A stretch of DNA of 64,000 bases from Chytriomyces cf. hyalinus JEL632. Taxonomy: Eukaryota > Chytridiomycota > Chytridiomycetes > Chytridiales > Chytriomycetaceae. The stretch covers positions 205,680-269,679 of the forward strand of contig JAIWWG010000048.1 in assembly GCA_025435555.1 (NCBI GenBank). Reading direction: 5' to 3'. The notes under the pieces are model-generated. The model was not told the origin of the DNA and did not search any database. It saw nothing but the letters and a program-made list of their open reading frames with translations. Numbering within the stretch: position 1 is the first letter of the stretch; each line of letters opens with the position of its first letter. Positions 1-9,663 of the stretch are shown piece after piece. Position numbers and translations under genes: made by a program.

Positions 1-1042
1 TGTTGAGAGCCCCGGAATGGGAGCGGGAATTCCCGGGTTGGACCCGTGCGGAGCTGTGTGGCCATGTTTTGGTGTTGACATGTTTTACCCGTGATGAATT
101 TTTTTTTGGGGAATTTGGAAGATGTAACAGGGATTTTTTGGCCTTTGTTTCGCCAGTCTGAAGGGGGTCTCAGACGATCTCAAGAGCTGTTGAACGTGTG
201 TCGACTGGTGTGTGCAGACCTGGCAGCGACTTTTTGCATTAGCGACGACCTGCTTTACGGAGTAAAATGCATTCGCACCAGCGGTAAAAGTTACTGGCGC
301 TGGGAGCGGCGGAGTCTGCAAGCGGCTGCCTTGTTCTGATTGATGTTATGCTCGACTGCGGCTGCCTGGATCAGCTCCGAGTCCTGGCTCAAGTTGTACA
401 CGCGCAGCACGCGCGATTCACAGCACGACACATGATGCAAATGTTCCTAGTCACATGCCTTAAGATACCGCGCCGTCTTCCTTTCCGAAGGCAGTTTTTT
501 TGAGAACTGGATATTTTGGGTACGAATGAAAATTTGTTTAAAAAAATTTTATGGTTTGTGTGTCAATGCGCGTTTCCAAACCCCCAAAAACTATGAAACA
601 CAAATAGACGCAAACGCAAACTGCGGAGTCCAACGAACTCCATTACCAACAATCCTTACACTGATGCTGGGAATGTATTCCATTTGATTCTCTGTATCCC
701 TCTTTCAAGTGCTGGTCTCAGCCCGCCCAGCCTCAATGCCAGTACCCAGCTATCATGCCGCCAACATTTGCTCTGATGCTGCTTGAAATATCAAACGATC
801 CTCATTGACTGCTTTTTCTTTCACGCTGTTGTGTGTTTATTTGGCCAAGCCAGTGTGGCCAAGCAAGCTTCACTGGTTGTCAAAGATATGTCACCAAACG
901 CTTGGTTATGAAATCGATGCAAATCACCTTTTGTGGAAAAGAGAATAAACACGCCGCGCATCTCATGCGCGTATATAGAAGCCGCTCATCTTTGTCACGG
1001 CAAAAGCATCCCAAAAAAACGCTTCCACATACGCGCCCAAAG
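1..1042. other. No supported gene; 5' flank of the first small gene
   Basis: Only short overlapping ORFs on opposite strands occur here, without recognisable domains or splice structure. The last 100 bases form the promoter of the small gene at 1043, including a TATA box. Direct repeats of TGGCCAAG occur near 841-865. I see no tRNA or other RNA gene. Confidence 0.5.
972..977 (+). promoter_or_regulatory. TATA box of first tandem small gene
   Basis: TATATA lies about 66 bases upstream of the ATG at 1043. The tandem paralogue has the same arrangement, with a TATA-like run at 1768-1776 and its ATG at 1834. This supports the choice of these ATGs over in-frame upstream ones. Confidence 0.6.
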
Positions 1043-1246
1043 ATGGACCAATCAATTACAGCGACCATCAAAGACAAGATCAAGTTTCTCAAATCCAACA
1101 AGGAGGCCGAAAAGATGGTGAAATATGCCTTGTTGGAAGGCGGCGTAATCACGGCAAAGGATTCAACTGCTGTTGCTGCAAAGGAAAGAAAAGTGCAGGC
1201 TGACTTTATCCCGGGAATGAATGTTATTTCTGAATCCAGTCTGTGA
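1043..1246 (+). CDS. Small tandem-paralogous protein A (67 aa), unknown function
   Basis: A single-exon 67-residue protein starting MDQSITATIKDKI. It is charged and Lys-rich in its first half and ends in the motif QADFIPGMN...ESSL. I do not recognise the family. It is clearly homologous to the gene at 1834-2046: both share SI-x2-TIKDKI near the N-terminus, a Tyr-x-Leu-Leu-x-Gly centre, AKER-x-[IV]-QADFI-x-GMN and a final Ser-Leu. The ATG at 1043 is chosen because a TATA box lies 66 bases upstream; the longer in-frame ORF would start before the TATA box. There is no signal peptide or membrane segment. A compact TATA promoter and tandem duplication would fit a strongly or conditionally expressed peptide, but that is inference. 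Confidence 0.7.
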   Translation: MDQSITATIKDKIKFLKSNKEAEKMVKYALLEGGVITAKDSTAVAAKERKVQADFIPGMNVISESSL

Positions 1247-1767
1247 GCGGACGCGTAAAAAAATGATGAATAAAATAGTCTTGAACCGCGTTTTGTTGTT
1301 TATGACCATGCTTGTTAAAAAGGGGATCAGAGATTGACGAAAACGACGCGCAGTTTTATTCCACTCTGCACATCGCGATGGATAAATACGGTTAATTTTC
1401 GGTGCTGCACAGCATATTGGTTAAGGTGTACACAGCAGAGTGTGTTGGTTGTTGTGCTTGCTCGTGACCACCCCTCCGATCAATCGGGACTGAATTGGCT
1501 TCACAGCGTATGCCCGCCAGTTGAGCATGCCTGTCGGAGCAACCTTGATGGCAGTACCCGTATTTCTTTCCCCCCCACTAGTTCCAGCGAAACTTGAAGG
1601 CTGAGTTAACCGGCTATTCGACTGGCGGTTTGTATTTGTCACGTCTCGTAAAATTTCAACTTGAAGATGTGGCAAAGTATCGATAATCATGATCATCCAG
1701 GAAAACAACGCAATGACGTTGATGAGAAATGATGTCGATTCAAACCCACTGTGGACAAGTTCAAACG

Positions 1768-1776
1768 TATAAAAAA
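1768..1776 (+). promoter_or_regulatory. TATA box of second tandem small gene
   Basis: TATAAAAAA lies 66 bases before the ATG at 1834, matching the spacing seen in the upstream paralogue. Confidence 0.6.
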
Positions 1777-1833
1777 GCAGCGCAATACTTCAACAACCCA
1801 TATAAGCAAAACTGAAAAGAGATACGCGCAAAC

Positions 1834-2046
1834 ATGAACAAGTCCATCTCTGAGACCATCAAAGACAAGATCCAGGAGCGCAAGGCAAACAAGGCAAACA
1901 AGGCCGACAAGAGCGACAAATACAGCTTGTTGCAAGGCACCACACGCGTAGACACGTCAACATCCACATCTGCAACTGCAAAGGAGAGACGGATTCAAGC
2001 TGATTTTATTGCGGGCATGAACCAGCAATTTGAGACGAGTTTATGA
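1834..2046 (+). CDS. Small tandem-paralogous protein B (70 aa), unknown function
   Basis: A single-exon 70-residue paralogue of the gene at 1043. It begins MNKSISETIKDKIQ, has a Lys/Asn/Ala-rich stretch (KANKANKADK), a Thr/Ser-rich centre and the shared C-terminal motif QADFIAGMN...ETSL. Conservation is concentrated at the two ends and the middle is variable in length, as expected for a short protein with two functional end motifs. No domain, signal peptide or membrane helix is visible. An AATAAA-like sequence follows the stop (2057-2064). Confidence 0.72.
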   Translation: MNKSISETIKDKIQERKANKANKADKSDKYSLLQGTTRVDTSTSTSATAKERRIQADFIAGMNQQFETSL

Positions 2047-2405
2047 GCCATACAAAAATAAAAAAGAACCATTTGTATTCACACCTCTTGTGCTCTCATT
2101 TCTAATTTTTTTTACGCAATGTGTAAATGAAACGGAGTTTGGTTTTTATCTCTTTGCCCGTCGCAAATGGTAACAAACATCCTTTTTTTTTGGTTAGGGC
2201 GAGAAGCGATCAACGCTTATTTCGTCGTCAGCTTTGCAGTGTTCCGGACACCATGGGGGCTCGTTTTTAAATACCCCTTTGTTCTAGAAGGATTAACGAT
2301 GAGGTACACGCAAAAGGGGGGATAGAGAGTCAAACGAATTGAGGGATGTGTGAGTGTGGTGAGATCCCAGCAAAACCACACAAAAAGAGTTCCGCTTTTC
2401 GGTTT

Positions 2406-2406
<1 letters not shown>

Positions 2407-2441
<35 letters not shown>
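2407..2441. repeat. Uninterrupted T35 tract
   Basis: Thirty-five consecutive T residues on the plus strand, just downstream of the minus-strand zinc-cluster gene that ends at 2456. It is a homopolymer microsatellite. ORFs running through it are artefacts. Bases 2047-2455 hold no gene otherwise. Confidence 0.9.
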
Positions 2442-2442
<1 letters not shown>

Positions 2443-2455
2443 TTTTGTTTTGTTT

Positions 2456-3394
2456 TCAAAGATAATACTCGCAAAACAAGTTTCGATCAACGCAGTGAGA
2501 ACAACTTGGTTTTCCCTTGTCACATTTGATTTTCCGTAAATGACAAGATTTGCAAGAGACTGCGCGGACGGCGGCTCTGGGTTTTCTTGTTCCGGAGAAG
2601 GAGGATACTGATTTTTCAATGCGAGAAAGGATGGTGGATGATGATGTGAATGGTTGTTGTTGTAGTGTAGTTGATGGAGTTGTTGCATTCAATGAGGCTG
2701 TTGTTATTCTTGTTGTTGGTTCGGCGGATGGAGCTGTAGCTGAGAATGAAATGGCCGTTTGATACGGCACAAGAGTTGATGGGCTTGACTTGAGCGGAAA
2801 TGGATGTGGGATTGGATGAAGCTGCTCCAAGTCATGTTCACCGTGGACAATGTTTCCGATGGACATTGGGTTCCACGACGGCCTTGGCAGTTGCTGCGAT
2901 GGTGGTGCGGCGGAGTTTAAAGTTGTCCGCCTTGAGGTGTTGAATGCGAGCGATGGAGTGGAACCAGGGGGTAGGTATATACATTCAATGCCTCTGTCTG
3001 AGCAGCGCTGGCATGGGGTTCCGAGGGTGCACTTTCGGCGCCATTCTCGACATCCTTCGCATGGGACGGGACGGCCGTAAGGCTTCATGGATTGACTGTG
3101 CTTGTAGTTGTAGTTGTTTTTGTTGGTGGTGGTGGTTGTGGATGACTGGTTCGAGCGGAATGAACAGTTGTTGTTGTTGTGGGCTGGAGTCGGTGGTGGT
3201 GGTGGTGGTGGTGGTCTTTGTGGTGGTAGCTGATGCAGTTGATGTTTGGGTATGCAGTTGTTGGTAGCAGTTGGCGAATCCAAGGTTGCATTGTTGTTGT
3301 CCCTCTGGGAAGATGCTGTTGCTGTCGTGGAGTTTCCCGCCTGGTCCTCGCGACCCGCCGAATCAACACTTCTTTCAAGGTGGAGGAGGGACAT
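2456..3394 (-). CDS. Double Zn(II)2Cys6 transcription factor, copy 1
   Basis: An intronless 312-residue protein. The N-terminal 110 residues are low complexity (Thr, Asn, a Pro8 run). Two complete fungal Zn2Cys6 clusters follow: one at about 112-138, with spacing C-x2-C-x6-C-x5-C-x2-C-x6-C (begins CEGCREWRRKC), and a second at about 281-308, four residues from the C-terminus (CKSCHLRKIKCDKGKPSC). Fungal zinc-cluster factors normally carry one cluster near the N-terminus followed by an activation domain. Here the second cluster ends the protein and no fungal-specific TF middle-homology region is visible. Likely a nuclear DNA-binding protein; two clusters could bind paired CGG half-sites within one chain (inference). 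Tandem paralogue at 3885-4913; a third relative lies at 14258. Confidence 0.85.
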   Translation of the reverse strand: MSLLHLERSVDSAGREDQAGNSTTATASSQRDNNNATLDSPTATNNCIPKHQLHQLPPQRPPPPPPPPTPAHNNNNCSFRSNQSSTTTTTNKNNYNYKHSQSMKPYGRPVPCEGCREWRRKCTLGTPCQRCSDRGIECIYLPPGSTPSLAFNTSRRTTLNSAAPPSQQLPRPSWNPMSIGNIVHGEHDLEQLHPIPHPFPLKSSPSTLVPYQTAISFSATAPSAEPTTRITTASLNATTPSTTLQQQPFTSSSTILSRIEKSVSSFSGTRKPRAAVRAVSCKSCHLRKIKCDKGKPSCSHCVDRNLFCEYYL

Positions 3395-3499
3395 TTTTTA
3401 TGTGTTAAAAAATGGGGCGCCTTTCTTGATTGAATTAATTTTTATTCAAAAAATTGGGAATTACAAGCTTTTCTTTTTTCATGAACGGGTCATACATAA

Positions 3500-3613
3500 C
3501 ACACACACCCCCCACATGCCGCATGCCGCAATTGGTTCAATGCTTGAAGATGCGGCATGCGGGGGGGTGCGGTATGCGGGGGGTGCGGGTGTGTGTGTGT
3601 GTGTGTGTGTGTG
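3500..3613. repeat. Imperfect long inverted repeat with (GT)n tract
   Basis: CCGCATGCCGCA on the left (about 3519-3530) pairs with TGCGGCATGCGG on the right (about 3551-3562). The complementarity continues outward into CA-rich and GT-rich flanks, ending in a GT dinucleotide run at 3589-3613. The spacer is about 20 bases. The element lies 110-220 bases upstream of the minus-strand start at 3394, so it is promoter or 5' UTR of that gene. Confidence 0.7.
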
Positions 3614-3732
3614 CAGTGGCTCTCCTCATCTCCATTCATCTATCTCTTGTGTTGCCGAACAAATCAAATCATTTGTCATCGGCATAAAAAATTAAAAATT
3701 CGAAATCAAATTTTTATTTTGTTCCGACGACA

Positions 3733-3846
3733 CACGTGACTTGATTTGCCGAACAAACAGAAAATGATGACTCACGACACATAATCCATTGCAGCCAATC
3801 AGATTTCAGATTCAATCCAGCCAATCAGATTTCAGCCAATCAGATT
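3733..3846. promoter_or_regulatory. Promoter cluster: CACGTG, TGACTCA and three CCAAT direct repeats
   Basis: Upstream of the minus-strand factor that starts at 3394 lie an E-box CACGTG (3733-3738), a Gcn4/AP-1-type TGACTCA (3768-3774) and three copies of AGCCAATCAGATT (3793-3805, 3819-3831, 3834-3846). The CCAAT copies are almost identical direct repeats. They sit between the stop of the upstream paralogue (3885) and the start of this gene, so they most likely regulate copy 1. Confidence 0.55.
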
Positions 3847-3884
3847 CAACAACACAACTTGCATTTTATATAAATATTCCAAGT

Positions 3885-4913
3885 TTAATTTAAATAAACA
3901 CATTCAAGACCACGGTTCGCGCAGTCCGAACAAGCAGGTTTGGACATGTCGCATTTTGTTTTCCTTCGGTGACAAAAAGTACACGCTTTCCCTCGCTTCG
4001 ACAATGCCTGTTGTTGCTGCTGTTGTTGGTGTTGTTGGTGTTGCTTCCGATTTGCTGTCGACTCTGTATGGTCCAAGTGGCGGCGTTGTGTTATTGTTGC
4101 GAGTCCACCGATACCGTGATTTGATGACGCATTTTGTTGGGATGTCGTTCCGACAACCGGGTGGTTTGCATCTTCCGAGGGTTCAATAATGTTTGAAATG
4201 GCCATAACAGAGTCTGGCTTCCTTAAAGGCAAGCTGGTAGTAGTAGCAGCGACTAAACCAGATTGAGATGACAGTTGTGGTGGTGGTGGTGGCGGTGACT
4301 CTGACTCGTTTGCAGCAAAAGTGGTGCTCGTGGACGATGACGGAGACAACCGCAGTCTCGCATTTTTGCGCTCATATCTCAAAGGATTATACATGCACAC
4401 AGCACCTCGCTCGATACACCGGTTGCAGCTGGGTTTCGTGAGGTCGCATTTCCGCCGCCATTCTCGGCATCCTTCGCATGGAAGTGGTCGTCTATACATG
4501 AGTCTGCTGGCGTCGTGAATGCTTGTGCTTAATGAGTTGACGACGACTTTGCGTGACGTGTGTATGCTGGTAGCTTCTGCTGCTGCTGCTGCTGCTGCCA
4601 GGACAGTCGATGGAGGCATGGAGGACGATGAGCTTGCGAAGCTCGGTTTCACGTCCTGATTCTCGCTGTCACTGTTGTGACGGGAGTGCGAGTAGTTGGA
4701 GTGGGTATTGTGGGAGAGCATGTGTTGTTGTTGTTGTTGTGGTGGTTGCGGTGGTGGTGGTGGTGGTGGTGGTTGCGCCAGTGCAGCTGCTGTTGTCGTT
4801 GTTGTAGTACTGGTATTCGATTTCGAGCAGTCTTTTGCGTCCTCGTTGTTGGAGTCCAGGTTGGTTGTTTCAAACAAGGGTGGGCTTATACGGGGCTTGC
4901 GATCATCATCCAT
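3885..4913 (-). CDS. Double Zn(II)2Cys6 transcription factor, copy 2
   Basis: An intronless 342-residue protein, tandem paralogue of the gene at 2456. The first 140 residues are low complexity (poly-Thr, Pro-rich, Gln-rich, an Ala run). Zinc cluster 1 is at about 146-172 (CEGCREWRRKCDLTKPSC). Cluster 2 is at about 311-338 (CTFCHRRKTKCDMSKPAC) and again nearly ends the chain. The identical CEGCREWRRKC start of cluster 1 in both copies, and the C-terminal position of cluster 2, show common descent by tandem duplication. Expected to be a nuclear DNA-binding regulator. It lacks a recognisable ligand-sensing region, so the signal it responds to cannot be inferred. Confidence 0.85.
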   Translation of the reverse strand: MDDDRKPRISPPLFETTNLDSNNEDAKDCSKSNTSTTTTTTAAALAQPPPPPPPPQPPQQQQQHMLSHNTHSNYSHSRHNSDSENQDVKPSFASSSSSMPPSTVLAAAAAAAEATSIHTSRKVVVNSLSTSIHDASRLMYRRPLPCEGCREWRRKCDLTKPSCNRCIERGAVCMYNPLRYERKNARLRLSPSSSTSTTFAANESESPPPPPPQLSSQSGLVAATTTSLPLRKPDSVMAISNIIEPSEDANHPVVGTTSQQNASSNHGIGGLATITQRRHLDHTESTANRKQHQQHQQQQQQQALSKRGKACTFCHRRKTKCDMSKPACSDCANRGLECVYLN

Positions 4914-7514
4914 GCCGTGTGTGTGCGGTTGTTTTTCAAGACAGTTTGTTGAATGAACTTTTTTTCATCATCGTAGGCCGTTCATTGAAGTCGGCATTTG
5001 TCGGCAACCGAAGATTTTAATGGTCCCCCAACTTGAAATTAAATATGTCATCTCTCCCATGGACCATTCAAGCAGATGATGTACCGGTTGCGTGTAGTGT
5101 GTATGCATGTGTATATATGTGCATGTATATGTATGAATTGTATCGCAACAAACCAGACGACTTAAACTGAGGCCTGGCTTACAAATGCAACACCAAAAAC
5201 CAAATCGCTTGACACTCATCCTAAAAATAGACTATAAAAATTGTAATTGGCGGGCGCCGAGCAATGACTGGGCCTCAAAAAAATACTAAATATTTTATGA
5301 AACTGATTCCATCATCATCTTTAACGCCAGATTCCCAAATTTATATTTTTTAAAAACTTTAATATTTATGCAAACCGTATTTACTTTTATTTACAAGCAT
5401 TCCATTCATGCGCATCTTTGACATTCTTGTTCTCCATCCGCAACTGTCATCATCCCAACTCGTTAATATTTTACAATAGCGTCATCATTGCTGAATTGGT
5501 TCAAGTTGCAACCCCCCGTCCTCAAACACGAAATCAAACACGAAATCAATTGCGGAGGAGGCTAAAAGAGTAAGAAATGATGTACTACATTTTCCCTTAC
5601 CCCCTTTCCCACCCGCCAGCAAATGCCCCCCCGCCCTCGTTTGCCTCCTTCCCGAACCAGGCGGGTGCGGCGCGTGGCAAAGCAAGTTCACGGTCACTGC
5701 AAAACTGAAAATGGTAAAATCAGTCGATTTTTTCAAATTTAGTAAATTCACATGAAAAATTTATGCGCGTCCGGATTTTTTTTCTTTTTAAGGGTCCTAC
5801 GCGGCCCGTGCGTTTCACGTTCAAAAGGGTTTTTTGGATGTCAAAGGGGCTGGGCGGGCTTTCTCTTTTTGCTGTAAGTTTTTACGAATCGAGACTTGTC
5901 CTTTTGAAAAAAAAAAAAAAAAAAAAAAATGACGTGCCAAAAACATTGAGTGTCAGAACCCTTTCGTTCATGGATGCGGCTAGCTCCATGTGAGATTGAC
6001 CAGCGCCAGTTGTTTTGCTTTGAAAAATCCGCCTCAATTTTTTCGTTTGGACAACTGTTCCGAGCAAAGCGACGGATGACGAGGAGGAGGAGGGTCCTTT
6101 TTTTGCTGTTGAAGATATGTCCATAACCCATCAAGTTGCGTCTTCTGCTTCATCCGGAAACAGTACACATCATCTGCGCTGCTGTCAGCATCAACTGCGC
6201 AGTCAACCTCATCCTCGGCAACCCGCTATCTCAGCAACCCCGAAATTCGCCTCCATAAAAATTCATTCGTAGTCACTCAACCGAATTGCAGGAATCTCGG
6301 CCCTGAAAAACGCGGCGAATGGAGGATGCCGTCCGCTCCGACGCTCCGCCAAAGCCGCCGAAGGCGGCGGAACTCAAAAAAACAAAACAAACAAACAGTG
6401 CGCCTGCTTGTGCATCTGGATAATAAAGTATGTAACACGCCAGAAGCACATGACACGTGCATTCAGACGCAATTTGAGAGCTGTACTCAGAAAGATTCAT
6501 TTTTCTTTGAATTTCCGCCCAATAAGCTGGTTCATCCATGGAGCAGTGTTCAGACGTGTCAGCTGTCGTGCTTGCTTGAATCTCAGTGACGGGTACATTT
6601 CACAAAGACAAGTACAGAATTCGGTGAGTCTTATTGCGATAGAGCCTGACAGCTCTGAAATCACGTCGCGTGGGGACACCGAGTCCTGTTCCTGATGCGC
6701 GAGCGGTTCACACTGAAGCATGCGTACCAACAGCATGGTAGCAGTGGTTTGAGCAGCAGCAGCAACAGGCGTTTGGATGTAGCAAGGGGATGGGAAGGGG
6801 ATCACGTATGCAGATGTGTTGAAGGCTGGGTTGTTGGAGAGTTAATTGCAAAAACGGGTATGCGTGGGGTTGAGTTGCTGCGAGTAGTTGACTCGTGGGC
6901 GCATTTTGGGTTTCTGCAAGATTCGTTTCATTTGATATAGGGAAAGGAACTCCAAATCGTAGTTTGCCAATGTCGATTTTTTTTAGTGTTTTGGGATGGG
7001 ACTCATTTCCGAAATACCATCAAAACAAAAAGTTGCAAATAGCGCGCTGCAATAACTTGCATTGCTTGCGCTTTGTAGACAAGTTTTTGAAGCGCGTGTG
7101 AGTTGGTTGAATTGGGGTTTGCTGCTATTTTTTTCTTTCGAACTTGTTTTTGTACCATACCCCCCCGGACATATTTTTTTCCGTGTTATTCGGGGCCAGT
7201 TTATTTTGTTTTTGCGTCTTTTATAACAAGCCATTGTTGTTTCGCGTTTTCTATTATTATATTATTGCCTGCGCTGATTTTATCAGGTTAGAAATTTAAA
7301 CTCGCAAGTTTGGCAGTGACTCCAACAAAAAAATCATCAACTGGGACGAACCGGACTCGGCGATTCTCAACACCCATCCCATCCATCCATCCATCATTCG
7401 AATCTTGTTTCAGAAAACTCAACTCGTGGCCGACGAATCTTGTTGACCCTTCCTTGCGAAAGACTGTCTCAGAAATCGAAAATCCTTGATCCCCATCGCA
7501 AATTACACACATAC
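4914..7514. other. Gene-poor interval
   Basis: AT-rich sequence with homopolymer runs (an A-run near 5906-5928) and only short ORFs. The exception worth noting is a minus-strand ORF at 6497-6880, listed separately. The final part (7370-7395) has CATC repeats upstream of the carrier gene. No RNA gene is recognised. Confidence 0.5.
6497..6880 (-). CDS. Possible exon(s) of an unrecognised protein
   Basis: The minus strand stays open for over 100 codons from a plausible splice acceptor near 6873 (..CCCAG) down to the stop at 6497. Residue composition looks protein-like, with a mixed amphipathic stretch containing LSGSIAIRLTEFCTCLCEMY and LRFKQARQLTRLNTAPWMNQ. I do not recognise it. No clear initiating exon is found upstream. 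The end of the ORF overlaps another plausible frame (starting MDEPAYWAEIQRK at 6539), so the exon ends are unresolved. It may be a chance ORF. Confidence 0.3.
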
Positions 7515-8908
7515 ATGGCACACAGCGAGAAACGAGCCCATTGGCTGAAAGAAGGCGTCATTGGTATGGGAACTGGTATCCTGTATGGAGTGGTGAGTTT
7601 TTGTTTTTCGTTTGCTGTTGGGGTTTTGCGTGGCTGGCTGGTGGGTTGGGTTCCAAAAATATCAGCAAGGACGCTCGCGCGCAGCTGGAGGGAAGTTGGG
7701 CATCGATACTGCAATTGACCCCCCTGCAAAGGATGGGATGGAGTCGTTGGGGGAGAGTGTGCATGTCGGGAATAGTCGGGAGTCAGTCTCGGAACGCAAA
7801 AATTGATCTCCGTGTAACCTTGGACCCATGTGCTGCTTGCTTACTTTTGACACTCTCTTTAAACTCTTTCTCTCGTTGCCCAGACGAGCGTTTCTGTCGG
7901 ACATCCGTTTGACACCATCAAAACAAAAATGCAGGTGTGAACAACGCGCCAAACTTTTCCTAATTCTCCAAGGGACTTGCTTTTTGAAAAACTCCATCTT
8001 TTTTTGTCCAACAGGCCCAACACGGACACGTTGAAGGTGGCGGCATGATCCAATCCTTTAAGCGGATATGGACCAGTGAGGGTGGGTTTCTGGGCCTGTA
8101 TCGGGGGGTATTGCCGCCGCTGCTGGGCAGTGGACTGTATCGGAGTGTGCAGTTTGCCGTGTATGAAGCGCTATACACCAAATGGGATTCCAATGTAAGT
8201 TCATTGTTTGTTTGGAGAACAAGAATGTATGTGGCTCATTTATACGAAAATGTTTTTTTTTGGAATTTCCAGGCATGGACAACGCCAATCCCGGGATCGC
8301 AAGGTCTCCAAGCACGCGTAGTCGCTGCGGGATTTATGGCGGCATTTGTGCGCGCATGCATTGAATCGCCGATTGAGCTGGCCAAAGTGAAGGGCCAGAC
8401 TGGGCAGACTTGGCACGTTTCAGAGCTGTCGAAAGGGTTTCCGTTGCAGGTTTGGTTATTTTGGGAACAAAAAATCCTTCCCTCTTTCCTGAATGCTTTT
8501 TTTTTTCCTTTTTTTTTTTTTTAGCTCGTCAGAACCTCGGGTGTAATGGTCACGTACTTTTGTCTCATTGACAGCATCCGCCGACACCGCCCATCCACAT
8601 TTGACACCCTCCCCGGACAATTCATTGCAAGCTCATGCAGCGCAACCATCGGGTTCTGGATGGTCTGGCCCTTTGAAGTCCTCAAGAACCAGGTCCAAGC
8701 TGACATGGCAATCACGATTCGAGGTGTACAAGTCGCAAAACCCACACTGATGCAGCGGGCGCGGTATTTAGTTGGGCAGCATGGAATTCAAGGACTTTAT
8801 CGCGGCATTTGGCCGGGGACATTGAGGAGTATGGTGTCAAATGGGGCGAGTATGGTTGTCATGTTGCAGGCCCAGAGGAAAATTACAGAGTGGGGGTGGA
8901 GGAACTGA
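7515..8908 (+). CDS. Mitochondrial carrier family (SLC25) transporter
   Basis: Five exons: 7515-7592, 7884-7934, 8015-8194, 8273-8449, 8525-8908. All phases agree and give 289 residues, the usual carrier size. The three SLC25 signatures are visible: PFDTIKTKMQ in repeat 1, PIELAKVKGQTGQ in repeat 2 and PFEVLKNQVQAD in repeat 3. The matching [GL]YRG motifs are GLYRGVLPPLLG and GLYRGIWPGTLR. Such proteins exchange small metabolites across the inner mitochondrial membrane with six helices in three tandem repeats. The Ile-Glu form of the second signature deviates slightly from Px[DE]xx[KR]. Substrate cannot be assigned with confidence; an ornithine/carnitine-type carrier is one possibility. Confidence 0.9.
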
Positions 8909-9085
8909 TTTTTTTTGATTTAGTTTAAAAAGCGTAACTTAAGTAATGGGAATAGTGTCTTTTTTTATGAACCAGTTCAGAGAGATGTGTTTCTTTTTGG
9001 GTGGTTTTTCTTGTGACCAACCACTCTTGCTCTGACCAAAAACATCTGGCATCGACTGCACAAACAACCCCAAATTCTATCCAAA

Positions 9086-9477
9086 ATGAACGTGATTACG
9101 GCTGCCGTCGCTGGCGGTATGGGGGCCATGATTGGCGCTCCAGTCTTTGTCGCACTTCTCGGACTCCAAGCAGGCGGCGTATTCTTGGGAGGCATGGCAG
9201 CGCAAATGAGTTAAAGTTCATCATTTTTTTAGCTGGGTGTGTTAATGACATGTGTTTCCCCCCAGTGGTTGCTGCCGCTGTGGCTGGCCGTGACGACGGA
9301 GTCGCTGCGAGCAGTATTGATTCCATTCTGCATTCCAACCACGCGGTCGGCATTTTCAGTGCGGGAATAGCGCTTTGCTTGTTTTCTACCGGTGCTGCTG
9401 CTGCAGTTGGGGTTTATGGAGCCTGCCGTGCCGCCAAATTTCTTGGAAGGACACGCTCGGAAGAAATTCTGAGCTAG
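9086..9477 (+). CDS. Ifi-6-16/ISG12 (IFI6/IFI27)-like small membrane protein
   Basis: Two exons (9086-9209, 9266-9477) give 111 residues. The protein is almost entirely small and hydrophobic: an N-terminal Gly/Ala helix (AGGMGAMIGAPVFVALLGL), then QAGGVFLGGMAAQMM, an Ala-rich stretch, VAASSIDSILHS and a final hydrophobic hairpin (FSAGIALCLFSTGAAAAVG). This order matches the Ifi-6-16 family, in which a Gly-Phe/Leu-x-x-x-Gly-Ile-x-x-Gly-Ser/Gly-x-Ala-Ala core precedes GGVAAGSLVA-like sequence. Family members in animals are interferon-induced mitochondrial or ER membrane proteins affecting cell death; the fungal role is unknown. It converges with the EXORDIUM-like gene that ends at 9664. Confidence 0.75.
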
Positions 9478-9663
9478 AAAACTTGGCGTCATACACTGTA
9501 AAAACATATCAATATGCCAAATAAAAGATGCACAAAAGAGTAAAAAAAAAGCAAGTTTATCACGAGCATTAGGAAATGTTTTTACTCGGGGATAGCATTT
9601 TTGACAATCCCCACACAGTCGGATCTAATAAGGAATGTGTTGATTGACTCCACGCCAAAAAGT

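Noticed and set aside
2217-2688. Minus-strand ORFs through the T35 tract
   Set aside because: Poly-Lys stretch encoded by a homopolymer; the zinc-cluster gene stops at 2456.
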